Source: Oribacterium sp. NK2B42
GTDB taxonomy: Bacteria; Bacillota; Clostridia; Lachnospirales; Lachnospiraceae
Assembly: GCF_000424445.1 (NCBI RefSeq)
Contig: NZ_AUJX01000034.1
Coordinates: forward strand, 1 to 45,402
DNA: 45,402 nucleotides
Direction of reading: 5' to 3'
Position 1 is the stretch's first letter. Every line of letters begins with the position of its first letter. Both the position numbers and the translations under genes were made by a program. This document shows, in pieces, positions 1 through 8,309 of the stretch. Under the pieces are notes generated by a model. It made no database searches and was not told where the DNA came from. It saw only the letters and a program-made list of their open reading frames with translations.

Positions 1-327
<327 letters not shown>

Positions 328-588
328 AATGTTAAGAGCTTACGCTCTTTAAGTTCTCTTCCCGTTCTAAACTAAGCTTGGCTTCTGTTTTGTCCGTTTT
401 TCTTTACTGCGATTGTATTATTCGCTTTAGACCTTTTTGGTCGCGCTTCAGATCTTTTAAAGATCATCCGCTCTGAATCTTCTTTTTAGAATCTTCAGGG
501 TCTGTGTATTAATCGATCTTTGATTTTCAAGGTTCTTTTCGCCCTCATTTCTCAGAACTGATGTTCCATTTCTCTTGAGTGCTCACAT
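328..588 (-). other. rRNA operon leader
   Basis: These 260 nt lie between the rRNA promoter and the mature 16S 5' end. They hold short inverted repeats, for example the GATCTTTTAAAGATC palindrome near 452-466 and the TTAAGAGC/GCTCTTTAA arms near 333-353. Near 520-540 is a motif that reads GAACCTTGAAAA on the minus strand, as is common in Firmicute rRNA leaders. No protein gene is supported here. Processing-stem and antitermination roles are inferred from position only. Confidence 0.7.
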
Positions 589-617
589 AATATATCAACT
601 ATCAAAGCAGTTGTCAA
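589..617 (-). promoter_or_regulatory. rRNA operon promoter
   Basis: Read on the minus strand, a consensus -35 TTGACA (612-617) is separated by exactly 17 bp from a -10 TATATT (589-594). Transcription would start near 580 and run through the leader into 16S. The match to a sigma-A rRNA promoter is very strong. Confidence 0.9.
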
Positions 618-804
618 ACACTTTTTTGAAAAAATTTTGTACCTATATTTGTACATCCATAAGCGATCAATAATCAATTGCATTATTCATGCCCCCCGGG
701 CTACCTTCTTTACCCTCGGATACGTCTCACGATCCCAACCTATTTCATTAACTCCCAGCTGGATTTCGGTCACTTATAAGGTCTGACAATACTCGGAATT
801 ACAT

Positions 805-842
805 AAAAAATGACCCTATAACCCGGTACAGTTATAAGGTCG
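805..842 (-). terminator. Terminator of the aminotransferase gene
   Basis: On the minus strand an 11-bp stem (GACCTTATAAC against GTTATAGGGTC, one wobble) is followed by six T residues. It begins 23 bp past the aminotransferase stop codon. A loose extra copy of TTATAAGGTC lies at 773-782. Confidence 0.75.
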
Positions 843-864
843 ATATTAGTTGGGTAAATAAAGG

Positions 865-2067
865 TTAGACGTTATTGCCTTGGAACAATTCAGCTGCCAG
901 CTTTTTAAATGCCGGAATAGACCTCTTTATCATGTCGTACGATACGCAGTAAGCGAGTCTGACATATCCAGGGCAGCCGAATGACTTTGCCGGAACCATA
1001 ATGATGTGATATTTCTTGCCCATGGCAACAAAATCATCTTCTTCAGCTGTAGGCGACTTGATAAGCATATAGAATGCTCCGTCAGGTCTTACAACTTCAA
1101 AGCCCATATTTGTAAGCTCTTCATATAGAAGAGTTCGATTCTTATCATAGAATTCAAGATTTGCCGGGATATCCAGACATCTTGCAACTACCAGCTGAAA
1201 AAGAGACGGTGCGTTAATATAGCCGAGACAGCGATTGGCTACGACCAGTGCCGAGATCACCTCGTCATAATAGTCAATATTTTTTGAAACCGCCATGTAT
1301 CCGATTCTTTCTCCCGGAAGAGAAAGAGTCTTACTGAAGGAATAGAGGAAAATACTGTTCTTAATGATATTAGGTATATACGGGACATTCTGTCCGCCGT
1401 ACACAAGCTCACGATATGGTTCATCTGCAATAACGTATATCGGGTGTCCAATTTCCTTCTCTGCTTCTACGATTATATCATTAAGCTTTCTCAGGGTTTC
1501 TTCGGTATATACAACACCTGACGGATTGTTCGGATTATTTATAATGATGCACTTGGTTTTTTCATTAATAAGTGGTCTGAGTGCCGCCAGGTTAAGCTGG
1601 AATGTTTCCGTATCCGCAGGAACCACAACAAGGTTGCCTCCGAAATTACATACATAGCTTCTGTATTCACCAAAGAACGGTGCAAATGTTATCACCTCGT
1701 CATCAGTTCCCAGGAGGCTTCTGAATACACAGTTCATGCCGCCTGCGGCACCGCAGGTCATGATTATATCTTCTGCATCATAGTTAGTTCCGTTTTTCCT
1801 GTTAAGGCTGTCGGCAACAGCTTTTCGAACATCATTGAAACCTGCATTCTTCATGTATCCATGGACAATGTTTCCATCGGTGTTATCCAGGATATCTTCG
1901 ATGGCATCTCGAACTTCATGAGGCACAGGCGATGCGGGATTTCCTAGACTGAAGTCGTAAACATTATCCGCGCCTACCTCTGCAGCCATCTGCAGGCCTT
2001 CTTCAAAAAGCTTTCTAATCGTAGAACTTCCAGCTACCAGACGTTCCATATTCTTTGATATAACCAT
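865..2067 (-). CDS. Pyridoxal-phosphate-dependent class I/II aminotransferase
   Basis: This 400-residue protein has the full length of the fold-type I aspartate-aminotransferase family. Visible landmarks are NPNNPSG (about 178-184), the PLP-contacting D215-x-x-Y218 in ADEPYREL, and the Schiff-base lysine K246 in YSFSKTLSLPGERIGY. The cytosolic enzyme would move an amino group between an amino acid and a 2-oxoacid. The exact substrate cannot be read from sequence. The chosen start has a GTGAGG ribosome site upstream. The gene appears monocistronic, with a -10 TATAAT about 35 bp upstream (2101-2106) and its own terminator. It lies between the rRNA promoter and a divergent pncB. Confidence 0.93.
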   Translation of the reverse strand: MVISKNMERLVAGSSTIRKLFEEGLQMAAEVGADNVYDFSLGNPASPVPHEVRDAIEDILDNTDGNIVHGYMKNAGFNDVRKAVADSLNRKNGTNYDAEDIIMTCGAAGGMNCVFRSLLGTDDEVITFAPFFGEYRSYVCNFGGNLVVVPADTETFQLNLAALRPLINEKTKCIIINNPNNPSGVVYTEETLRKLNDIIVEAEKEIGHPIYVIADEPYRELVYGGQNVPYIPNIIKNSIFLYSFSKTLSLPGERIGYMAVSKNIDYYDEVISALVVANRCLGYINAPSLFQLVVARCLDIPANLEFYDKNRTLLYEELTNMGFEVVRPDGAFYMLIKSPTAEEDDFVAMGKKYHIIMVPAKSFGCPGYVRLAYCVSYDMIKRSIPAFKKLAAELFQGNNV

Positions 2068-2508
2068 GGTTCAGAACCTCACTTTCAGATATTATTTAAA
2101 ATTATAACATTACGTTTAACAAAACTAAAGAAAGATGCATCTCAAAAAACGTGTACAAGTAGATATTTATTTTATATCTGTCATTACTGCATTTATTACT
2201 ATTTCCCTTTAAAAATCACACATTCTTCATCATCAATATAATTCCTATATTTTTAACTTTTATATAGGTACATCCATTTACGCATAGAAAATGGAGAAGA
2301 TTTTTTGTCCACCCGCTTGATATAAATCAAATACACCTATCTTCATTTGTAATATCTTATTTCTTTTACCGATTTATGTTGCCCTCAGGGTCACAAATGA
2401 TTAAAATAGGCGTTAATGTTGTATTAATTTAAAGACAATATTTTCCGGATGTGTGATATTTCATCACTATTTATGATGCCGGATGAATGCAACGGAATGG
2501 AGATTAGT
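2068..2508. other. Divergent intergenic region with an FNR-like palindrome
   Basis: This 440-bp A+T-rich spacer separates the aminotransferase (minus) from pncB (plus). A minus-strand -10 TATAAT lies at 2101-2106, preceded by an unclear -35. At 2317-2330 the sequence TTGATATAAATCAA is an exact match to the FNR-box consensus TTGAT-N4-ATCAA. No small gene was found. Which promoter, if either, the palindrome controls is unknown. Confidence 0.5.
2317..2330. promoter_or_regulatory. Candidate Crp/FNR-family binding site
   Basis: The 14-bp perfect inverted repeat TTGAT-ATAA-ATCAA equals the FNR consensus. It sits about 180 bp before the pncB start codon, rather far for a classical activator site. 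An A+T-rich palindrome of this size can arise by chance, so only the motif match is certain. Confidence 0.35.
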
Positions 2509-3966
2509 ATGAATCGAATAAATGACAGGCGTAATGTTTCCATGATGATGGATTTATATGAACTCACCATGGCAAATGGTTATTTTCTGGAAGAAAGAAA
2601 TGATACAAAAGTAGCATTTGATGTTTTTTACAGAAGAAATCCCGATCAGGGTGGTTTTTCTGTTTTTGCAGGTTTGGAGCAGGTTCTTCAATATCTTGAG
2701 GATATGCATTTTGAGGCCGAGGATATAGCTTACCTGAGAAGCCTCAATCTTTTTGATGGCAGATTTCTGGACTGGTTATCGGACTTTCACTTCCATGGTA
2801 ATGTTTATGCCTTTCCTGAGGGAAGCATCATTTACCCTAATGAACCGATAATTACTGTTGTGGCTGATCTTGTTGAAGCTCAGCTTATCGAAACCGAACT
2901 TTTGACCCAGATCAATCATCAGAGTCTGATTGCAACAAAAGCACGTCGTATAGTTAAAGCTGCAAACGGAAGAGCCGTATCTGATTTCGGTGCAAGACGT
3001 GCGCACAATAATGATGCAGCAATTTACGGTGCAAGAGCTGCTGTTATCGGCGGTGTAAACAGCACAGCAACAGTTTCCGCAGGACAATATTTTGATATCC
3101 CTGTTGGCGGCACCATGGCTCACAGCTGGGTTATGTATTTCGGTGATGAATTAACTGCATTCAGAAAATTCGCAAAGATCTACCCGGACAACTGCATACT
3201 TCTGGTTGATACCTATGATGTTTTAGATTCAGGTATTCCCAATGCAATCACTGTCTTCAGGGAAATGAGAGAACAGAACATTAAATCAAAGAGTTTTGGA
3301 ATACGTATCGACAGCGGAGACCTTGCATATCTTTCAAAAGAGATCAGAAAGATGCTCAATGAAGCCGGATTCCCTGATGCAAAGATCGTTATTTCCAACA
3401 GCCTCGATGAAAATACCATGACTTCTATTCTCGCCCAGGGTGGTCAGGTAGATGCCTTCGGTGTAGGTGAGCGTTTGATCACTTCCCGTTCCGAACCCGT
3501 TTTCGGAGCAGTCTATAAGCTTTGTGCCGTTGAGGAAGACGGGATAATGCAGCCACGTATCAAGGTTTCGGAAAGTGTAGACAAGATTACCAATCCCGGA
3601 CTTAAGGAAGTTTATCGTATCTACAACGAAGAAGGACGTGCCTTCGCAGATATGATAGCCAAAAAGGATGAGGTTGTAGATCTTTCCAAGCCCTACAGAT
3701 TTGTAGATCCGTTAAAGCCCTGGAAGATTCGCAGATTCGAAAACTGTACAGCAAAGAAAATGCAGAAGCTTGTTATGGAAAACGGAAAGAGGACCGAACC
3801 CGAAGTTCCCGCAAAGGAAATAGCTGCTTATGTAAAACATCAGCTTTCCAACGAGATTTGGGAAGAGGAACAGCGTTTTGAGAATCCTCACATCCATTTC
3901 CTGGACATGACTCCTAAGTACTACGAAATGAAGATGGAGATGCTGTCAAAGGATGACAATAATTAA
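2509..3966 (+). CDS. pncB: Nicotinate phosphoribosyltransferase
   Basis: This 485-residue cytosolic enzyme makes nicotinate mononucleotide from nicotinate and PRPP (with ATP) in NAD salvage. Family motifs seen are YELTMANGYF near the N-terminus, DFGARRAHN, GARAAVIGGVNSTAT, HSWVMYF, VDTYDVLDSGIPNAI and IRIDSGDLAYLSKEIR. The reading frame is open from 2449, but the ATG at 2509 is preferred because GGAATGGAG precedes it and the family begins at DLYELTMANGY. The gene stands alone. A tRNA promoter starts ten bases after its stop with no terminator in between. Confidence 0.96.
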   Translation: MNRINDRRNVSMMMDLYELTMANGYFLEERNDTKVAFDVFYRRNPDQGGFSVFAGLEQVLQYLEDMHFEAEDIAYLRSLNLFDGRFLDWLSDFHFHGNVYAFPEGSIIYPNEPIITVVADLVEAQLIETELLTQINHQSLIATKARRIVKAANGRAVSDFGARRAHNNDAAIYGARAAVIGGVNSTATVSAGQYFDIPVGGTMAHSWVMYFGDELTAFRKFAKIYPDNCILLVDTYDVLDSGIPNAITVFREMREQNIKSKSFGIRIDSGDLAYLSKEIRKMLNEAGFPDAKIVISNSLDENTMTSILAQGGQVDAFGVGERLITSRSEPVFGAVYKLCAVEEDGIMQPRIKVSESVDKITNPGLKEVYRIYNEEGRAFADMIAKKDEVVDLSKPYRFVDPLKPWKIRRFENCTAKKMQKLVMENGKRTEPEVPAKEIAAYVKHQLSNEIWEEEQRFENPHIHFLDMTPKYYEMKMEMLSKDDNN

Positions 3967-3975
3967 AATTTGATG

Positions 3976-4004
3976 TTGACACTCGCTTCTACCGCGAGTA
4001 TAAT
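3976..4004 (+). promoter_or_regulatory. Consensus promoter of tRNA-Gly(GCC)
   Basis: TTGACA (3976-3981), a 17-bp spacer and TATAAT (3999-4004) give a perfect sigma-A promoter. The spacer begins CTCGC and ends GCGAG, so it is itself a small inverted repeat. The first tRNA base lies 33 bp after the -10. Confidence 0.93.
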
Positions 4005-4036
4005 CTGCTTTGTTGGTCAGAAAGAACCGACGAAGT

Positions 4037-4108
4037 GCGCGAGTAGTAGAGTGGTACTACGTCGCCTTGCCAAGGCGAAGATCGCGGGTTCGATCCCCGT
4101 CTCGCGCT
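4037..4108 (+). tRNA. tRNA-Gly(GCC)
   Basis: A full cloverleaf can be drawn: acceptor GCGCGAG/CTCGCGC, D-arm GTAG/CTAC, anticodon arm TCGCC-TTGCCAA-GGCGA with anticodon GCC, T-arm GCGGG-TTCGATC-CCCGT, discriminator T. CCA is not encoded. The 72-bp gene is identical to the inverted copy at 14044-14115. Confidence 0.97.
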
Positions 4109-4112
4109 TCTC

Positions 4113-4144
4113 AACAGCCTAGAGGTTAACCTCTAGGCTGTTTT
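4113..4144 (+). terminator. tRNA-Gly terminator (30-bp perfect palindrome)
   Basis: A 15-bp arm beginning AACAGCCTAGAGG is followed at once by its exact reverse complement, then TTTT. It starts four bases after the tRNA and is a strong intrinsic terminator. Confidence 0.85.
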
Positions 4145-4246
4145 CGCGTTCGTCAGGGATCGAACCTTCGGTTAGTCTCGCCTACCGGCTCGGTCGGCGC
4201 TAAGCACGTGCCAAAGGGCACGTAGCGCCCCCCGTCTCGCGCTTTT
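4145..4246. other. Structured scar ending in a copy of the tRNA-Gly 3' end
   Basis: This 102-bp segment between two perfect palindromes is G+C-rich compared with its surroundings. Its last part repeats 15 bp of the tRNA-Gly 3' end (CCCCGTCTCGCGCTT) as a direct repeat of 4094-4108. Inside is a bulged hairpin, GCGCTA (4197-4202) with TAGCGC (4223-4228) enclosing CGTGCC/GGCACG. No open gene or complete tRNA cloverleaf fits. It resembles the residue of an element that once used the tRNA as an attachment site, or tandem tRNA decay. Confidence 0.5.
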
Positions 4247-4280
4247 AAAAGCCCCTCGAGGATATCCTCGAGGGGCTTTT
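4247..4280. terminator. Second strong terminator (34-bp perfect palindrome)
   Basis: AAAAGCCCCTCGAGGAT is followed directly by its exact reverse complement ending in TTTT, so it can end transcription in either direction. It stops any read-through from the tRNA before the converging alr gene. Confidence 0.85.
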
Positions 4281-4463
4281 CTATTTATTCTACATCTGCG
4301 AGAGCAAGAGCGCCTTCTTCTCCTGTTCTGATCTTAACAACCATGATTCATAGGCAAAACAAGTGCCTATATACATAACCTATACAGCTTAACGTTTTTA
4401 CAGCTTAGGTTTCCGGGCTTCTTCCAATTAACGATCGGCCCATTACTTATTTCTAATTAAAGC

Positions 4464-5636
4464 TTACATCCTGAGCATGAGTTCCCTGAAGACAACATTA
4501 CCATCAGAGATATATACTCTGTGGACACGCTTACTTACGGCACAAACGATTTCGTAAGGAATAGTGCCGGCCAACTCAGCCATCCTCTCTATAGGATTGT
4601 TTTCTCCGAAAATTTCAATTTCACTTCCGACTCCCACATTAGGCTTGTCTGTCAGATCGATCATGCACATATCCATACAGATACGACCGCGAACCTCAGC
4701 AGGTCCGTCAGAGGTCATAACACTGTATTTGTTGGAAAGTGATCGGAAGAATCCATCAGCATAGCCGTAAGGGACAACGCCTATACGGGTTCTGTCCTTT
4801 GTTGTTGTGAACAATCCGCCATAGCTTATCTTGGTTCCCGCCGGATATATTTTGATAGTGCTGACGGTGGTTTTCATGGTCATGATAGGCTTTAATCCAA
4901 GTCTCTTCGCGTAATCACCATATCCATAAAGCAACAGTCCCGGGCGTACCATATCTAGATATGTTTCCGGATAGTCAACTGTTGCACCGGTGTTTGCGCA
5001 GTGGCGGATCTTGAACTTCATTCCGGTCTTCTTTTCCACTGCATCAATGATATCAGTAAAAAGTTTAAACTGATGCTTAGTGTATTCTACGTACTCTTCG
5101 CCTGCTTCATCGGATACAGCAAAATGTGTGAAAATGCCTTCCGGCTCAAGCCCGGGAAGCTTACAGGCATCAACGATACCATCCACACCATGCTGGAAAT
5201 AATCGCCTTCACAAATATATCCGAGTCGGGACATTCCCGTATCCACCTTTATATGTATCTTCAGGGTTTTGCCAAGTCTTAATGCCTCTTCATTGTATTC
5301 GATAGCTTTTGCTTCACAGGTTACCGCCTGGGTGATGTCATAGGAGATCAGCCTATCAACCTGCTCCTTAGGAGTATGTCCGAGAATGAGGATAGGCATG
5401 GTGACATCATTAACCCTAAGCTCCATAGCTTCGTCAATGCTGCTGACCGCAAGATAATCTGCTCCGAGACTCTGAAGCTTTGACGCCACCTGAACGGATC
5501 CGTGTCCGTAAGCGTCTGCCTTTACAACTCCGAGAAACTTAACGTTCTCTCCTATGTATTCTCTTATTTTTTTATAGTTAAATGCAAGATTGTCGAGATT
5601 GATCTCGGCCCAGGTTCTTCTCAATGTAGATGTCAT
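4464..5636 (-). CDS. alr: Alanine racemase
   Basis: This 390-residue PLP enzyme interconverts L- and D-alanine and so supplies D-Ala for peptidoglycan. The N-terminal barrel carries the PLP lysine K39 in VVKADAYGHG. The second catalytic residue is Y272 in KISYGG, contributed by the other subunit. RPGLLLYGYG and RICMDMCMIDLT are typical family blocks. Length is normal. The start has AAAGGAA upstream. A -10 TATAAT lies about 120 bp upstream, giving a long leader with a hairpin at 5667-5687. The gene appears monocistronic. Confidence 0.96.
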   Translation of the reverse strand: MTSTLRRTWAEINLDNLAFNYKKIREYIGENVKFLGVVKADAYGHGSVQVASKLQSLGADYLAVSSIDEAMELRVNDVTMPILILGHTPKEQVDRLISYDITQAVTCEAKAIEYNEEALRLGKTLKIHIKVDTGMSRLGYICEGDYFQHGVDGIVDACKLPGLEPEGIFTHFAVSDEAGEEYVEYTKHQFKLFTDIIDAVEKKTGMKFKIRHCANTGATVDYPETYLDMVRPGLLLYGYGDYAKRLGLKPIMTMKTTVSTIKIYPAGTKISYGGLFTTTKDRTRIGVVPYGYADGFFRSLSNKYSVMTSDGPAEVRGRICMDMCMIDLTDKPNVGVGSEIEIFGENNPIERMAELAGTIPYEIVCAVSKRVHRVYISDGNVVFRELMLRM

Positions 5637-5808
5637 AAAAATTCCTTTCGTATTCGAAGAGGGAAACCCAACAGGTTTGCCTGTGGGTATTAGTGAGTTT
5701 GTCTGAAACTCCTCTCTGTTATAGTTTCTGTTTTGATTTCTGTATGAGAACCGTCATTATACATTACAGATTCACTCAGAATACAAAATCAGGATCGACG
5801 ATTCTTCC
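5637..5808 (-). promoter_or_regulatory. alr upstream region with leader hairpin
   Basis: A minus-strand -10 TATAAT is at 5756-5761, with a weak TTGTAT -35 at a 19-bp spacing. The predicted leader is over 100 nt and contains CCCAACAGG-tttg-CCTGTGGG (5667-5687), a short stem just before the ribosome site. Whether the hairpin regulates alr is not known. Confidence 0.45.
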
Positions 5809-5839
5809 AAAAAACAGACCGGGTGTGATTCCCGATCTG
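5809..5839 (-). terminator. Terminator of the zinc-ribbon gene
   Basis: On the minus strand CAGATCGGG pairs with CCCGGTCTG (one G-T wobble) across a 7-nt loop, followed by six T residues. It lies about 160 bp past the end of the zinc-ribbon gene. The stretch between the two (5840-6000) shows no other feature. Confidence 0.7.
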
Positions 5840-6000
5840 CTTTTAAAACAATATCAATTATAAAAGTTTCTAGATAAAAGTCCAATGATTTATTACAACT
5901 CTGCAAACTCATAACTTCTATGTAACTCAAATTAATATATAAAAAACAAACTTTAAGTCCACCAAAGAAGCATCTTACTGTTTCAGTATGACCGGATTCA

Positions 6001-6858
6001 TCAGCTTACCTTCTTTGCGTTTCTGCAGCGCTCTATGATATAGTTCCGTACAAAATCAAAATCAGCATCATCCACGTAAATCTGGTTATGTTCCAATGTC
6101 TCATTAACATAAATCACATTATGCCTTCTGTCTGATTTGACCTTCTTTACATTACCAAAAACCGAGGTTGAAGAAGTCTTGGTTGCGGCAAGAATACCCG
6201 GTGCGGCTCTGCCAATGCTTCCGGTGGCAAGTCCTGCAGCTGCAGAAAGCCATCCCATAGCCTTGGCCTTATCAAACTGATTCTTCATCTGTCTGTGTTC
6301 TATCTGATTTTCATCCATGGTAAAAAGAACCATGTATTTAAGACCGTATGACATCGCAACTATGAAATATGCCACAGCACTAAGTGCTGCAATAAAAAGC
6401 ATAATGAGAACGAATCCTCCAAAAAATCCAATGAGATCAGGAATATCATCAAGGCCGTCTTCTATGATAGTAAAAAACAGCATTATGAAGATCACTATGG
6501 CGAAAGACATTAACAGCACTTTCCATACAGTTATAAGTATCGTCGGATTTTTGATCATATCAAACTCATAAACCCAGCGATAAGCTCCATCAGGACAGAG
6601 ATAAATGTTTTCCGTAACCCTTTGTCCTTGGATATCTTCCCTGCTTACGATTTCCTGATATCCTCTGTTCATTTCCTTAGGCATTGGGGCAGCCTGATAT
6701 CCTCTATTCATTTCCTGAGGCGTCGAAGAAGCCCGATATCCTTCTGCGACTGCCGGTGCAGACCCTACCGGTGCTGCCGTGGAATTAACCCGTGCGCCGC
6801 AAACCGGGCAAAATCTGGCATCGTCTTTAATTTCGTTCCCACAATTCTCGCAAAACAT
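6001..6858 (-). CDS. Zinc-ribbon membrane protein of unknown function
   Basis: This 285-residue protein begins with a zinc ribbon: C3-x2-C6 and C17-x2-C20 in FCENCGNEIKDDARFCPVCG. A flexible region follows with a short repeat (PQEMNRGYQ and PKEMNRGYQ, about 47-68). Two hydrophobic spans near 105-130 and 143-175 predict membrane segments. The C-terminal half looks cytosolic and basic (VKKVKSDRRHNVIYVNE). It is similar in layout to the many zinc_ribbon_2-plus-TM proteins of Firmicutes, none with a settled role. It is transcribed alone, divergently from the EamA transporter. Confidence 0.8.
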   Translation of the reverse strand: MFCENCGNEIKDDARFCPVCGARVNSTAAPVGSAPAVAEGYRASSTPQEMNRGYQAAPMPKEMNRGYQEIVSREDIQGQRVTENIYLCPDGAYRWVYEFDMIKNPTILITVWKVLLMSFAIVIFIMLFFTIIEDGLDDIPDLIGFFGGFVLIMLFIAALSAVAYFIVAMSYGLKYMVLFTMDENQIEHRQMKNQFDKAKAMGWLSAAAGLATGSIGRAAPGILAATKTSSTSVFGNVKKVKSDRRHNVIYVNETLEHNQIYVDDADFDFVRNYIIERCRNAKKVS

Positions 6859-7309
6859 AATTCATCCCCCTCTCATCTTCTAACGCTGATTTTGAGTCTT
6901 AATATCTGACACATAGATGCACATCTGACCGGCTCTACAATAAATGCATGTTTTTCGCCGTTTATCTCTTCCCTATCGCTGCAGATCTGCTTGTCCCCTA
7001 AAGTGTAAACACACTTTGTTCGATATAAATCCTGACATGTTAAGATCTGATAATATTTTTATTTGTATCTTTTAATACAATGCACCGATGCAGACAAAAT
7101 TCTGTTCAGATTCTATTAAAAGATATTTTTTATATCGTTCTATATATGAAACATTTTACCAAATTTTCAGGAATATAACCACCGCAATTAAAACCATTCC
7201 TGGTTTAAGGCTATAATTTTTCGTGATATGATACTAGGAATCGGGTTGCTTTCGGCTTTACGAAAAACCAAGCTTCAACTAAAATCTGACCAAAAAACGG
7301 AGACCAACT
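6859..7309. other. Divergent intergenic region
   Basis: This 450-bp A+T-rich region separates the zinc-ribbon gene (minus) from the EamA transporter (plus). It contains one copy of a 28-bp dispersed repeat (6940-6967). Two possible plus-strand -10 boxes, TATAAT at 7212-7217 and TATGAT at 7227-7232, have poor -35 partners. Nothing else was recognised. Confidence 0.5.
6940..6967. repeat. 28-bp dispersed repeat, copy A
   Basis: The sequence starting ATAAATGCATG and ending CGTTTATCT matches 29874-29901 at 26 of 28 positions. The outer six bases at each side (TAAATG / CGTTTA) can form a small stem, complete in the other copy. It may be a REP-like unit. Confidence 0.6.
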
Positions 7310-8224
7310 ATGACTGAACAAATAAAGGGAAATCTGATGCTTTTGACCGCCTCACTTATCTGGGGTTCGGCTTTTGTTGCACAAAGTGCAGGCATGGAAT
7401 TTGTAGGTCCTTTTACATACAACATGTCAAGAAGCTTTATAGGTCTTTTGGTACTTATCCCGGTTACAATATTTTTCCGAAAAAGGCGCACAAGATATAA
7501 TCCTTTATCAAAAGAACAGGAAATGACACTAAACAAAAATTCAATGATAGGCGGTATATTCTGCGGTTTAGTGCTGTCAATTGCAAGTAATCTCCAACAA
7601 GTCGGTCTAAGCAGAACCACAGCGGGAAAGGCAGGCTTTATAACTGCACTTTACATAGTTATAGTTCCGGTTATAGGTCTTTTCCTCGGAAAAAAAGTCA
7701 CAAAACTCATATGGTTCTGTGTTTTCACTGCAATCACGGGATTTTACTTTTTATGCATAAAGGAAGGTTTTTCCATAGGAAAAGGGGATATTCTCTGCCT
7801 GCTTGGTGCTTTTACATTTTCGGCTCATATTCTGGTCATTGACCACTTTTCAACAGGCTACACAGATGGTGTAATGATATCCTGCGTGCAGTTTGCCGTT
7901 GTTGGGTTAATGTCTATGCTCCTGACTATAATTTTCGAAACGCCTTCTTTTGCTGCTATTTGGGAAGCCAGACTTACAATACTGTACTCCGGTATCCTTT
8001 CCAGCGGTGTTGCTTATACGCTCCAGATTCTGGGGCAGCGAATAACGAATCCTGCCATTGCTCCTCTCATTATGAGCATGGAATCTGTATTTGCGGTTTT
8101 CTTCGGATGGCTCATACTCCATGAGACCATGACTCTCAGGGAAATGCTCGGATGCATTATTGTTTTTATAGCCGTAGTGCTTGCCCAGTTGCCGGCAGGC
8201 AAAATCACTGAACATGAAGGATAG
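7310..8224 (+). CDS. DMT-superfamily (EamA) transporter
   Basis: This 304-residue integral membrane protein has about ten hydrophobic segments arranged as two EamA repeats (roughly 5-150 and 160-298). It opens with the typical GNLMLLTASLIWGSAFVAQ. The second repeat carries the characteristic LIMSMESVFAVFFGWLILHE. Family members export or import small metabolites such as amino acids. The substrate cannot be told. The start follows ACGGAGACC. The gene stands alone and ends in a strong hairpin terminator. Confidence 0.92.
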   Translation: MTEQIKGNLMLLTASLIWGSAFVAQSAGMEFVGPFTYNMSRSFIGLLVLIPVTIFFRKRRTRYNPLSKEQEMTLNKNSMIGGIFCGLVLSIASNLQQVGLSRTTAGKAGFITALYIVIVPVIGLFLGKKVTKLIWFCVFTAITGFYFLCIKEGFSIGKGDILCLLGAFTFSAHILVIDHFSTGYTDGVMISCVQFAVVGLMSMLLTIIFETPSFAAIWEARLTILYSGILSSGVAYTLQILGQRITNPAIAPLIMSMESVFAVFFGWLILHETMTLREMLGCIIVFIAVVLAQLPAGKITEHEG

Positions 8225-8233
8225 AACCACATT

Positions 8234-8270
8234 AAAAGTCCCCATCGGATTAATTCCGATGAGGACTTTT
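8234..8270 (+). terminator. Bidirectional terminator
   Basis: AAAAGTCCCCATCGGA pairs with TCCGATGAGGACTTTT around a short TTAAT loop. It sits ten bases past the transporter stop and 40 bp past the converging polymerase gene. Confidence 0.85.
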
Positions 8271-8309
8271 ATGTGCGTAGGATTTATCTATAAAGGATAT
8301 GGCTTTCCG

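Noticed and set aside
4145-4246. A second tRNA on either strand in the palindrome-flanked segment
   Set aside because: A GGTTCGATC-like T-loop can be read on the minus strand, but neither acceptor arm nor anticodon arm pairs, so no cloverleaf forms.
4285-4344. 19-codon minus-strand frame MVVKIRTGEEGALALADVE
   Set aside because: It has protein-like codons but no ribosome site, an upstream stop and no recognised family. It could be a gene tail, but support is too weak to list as a feature.
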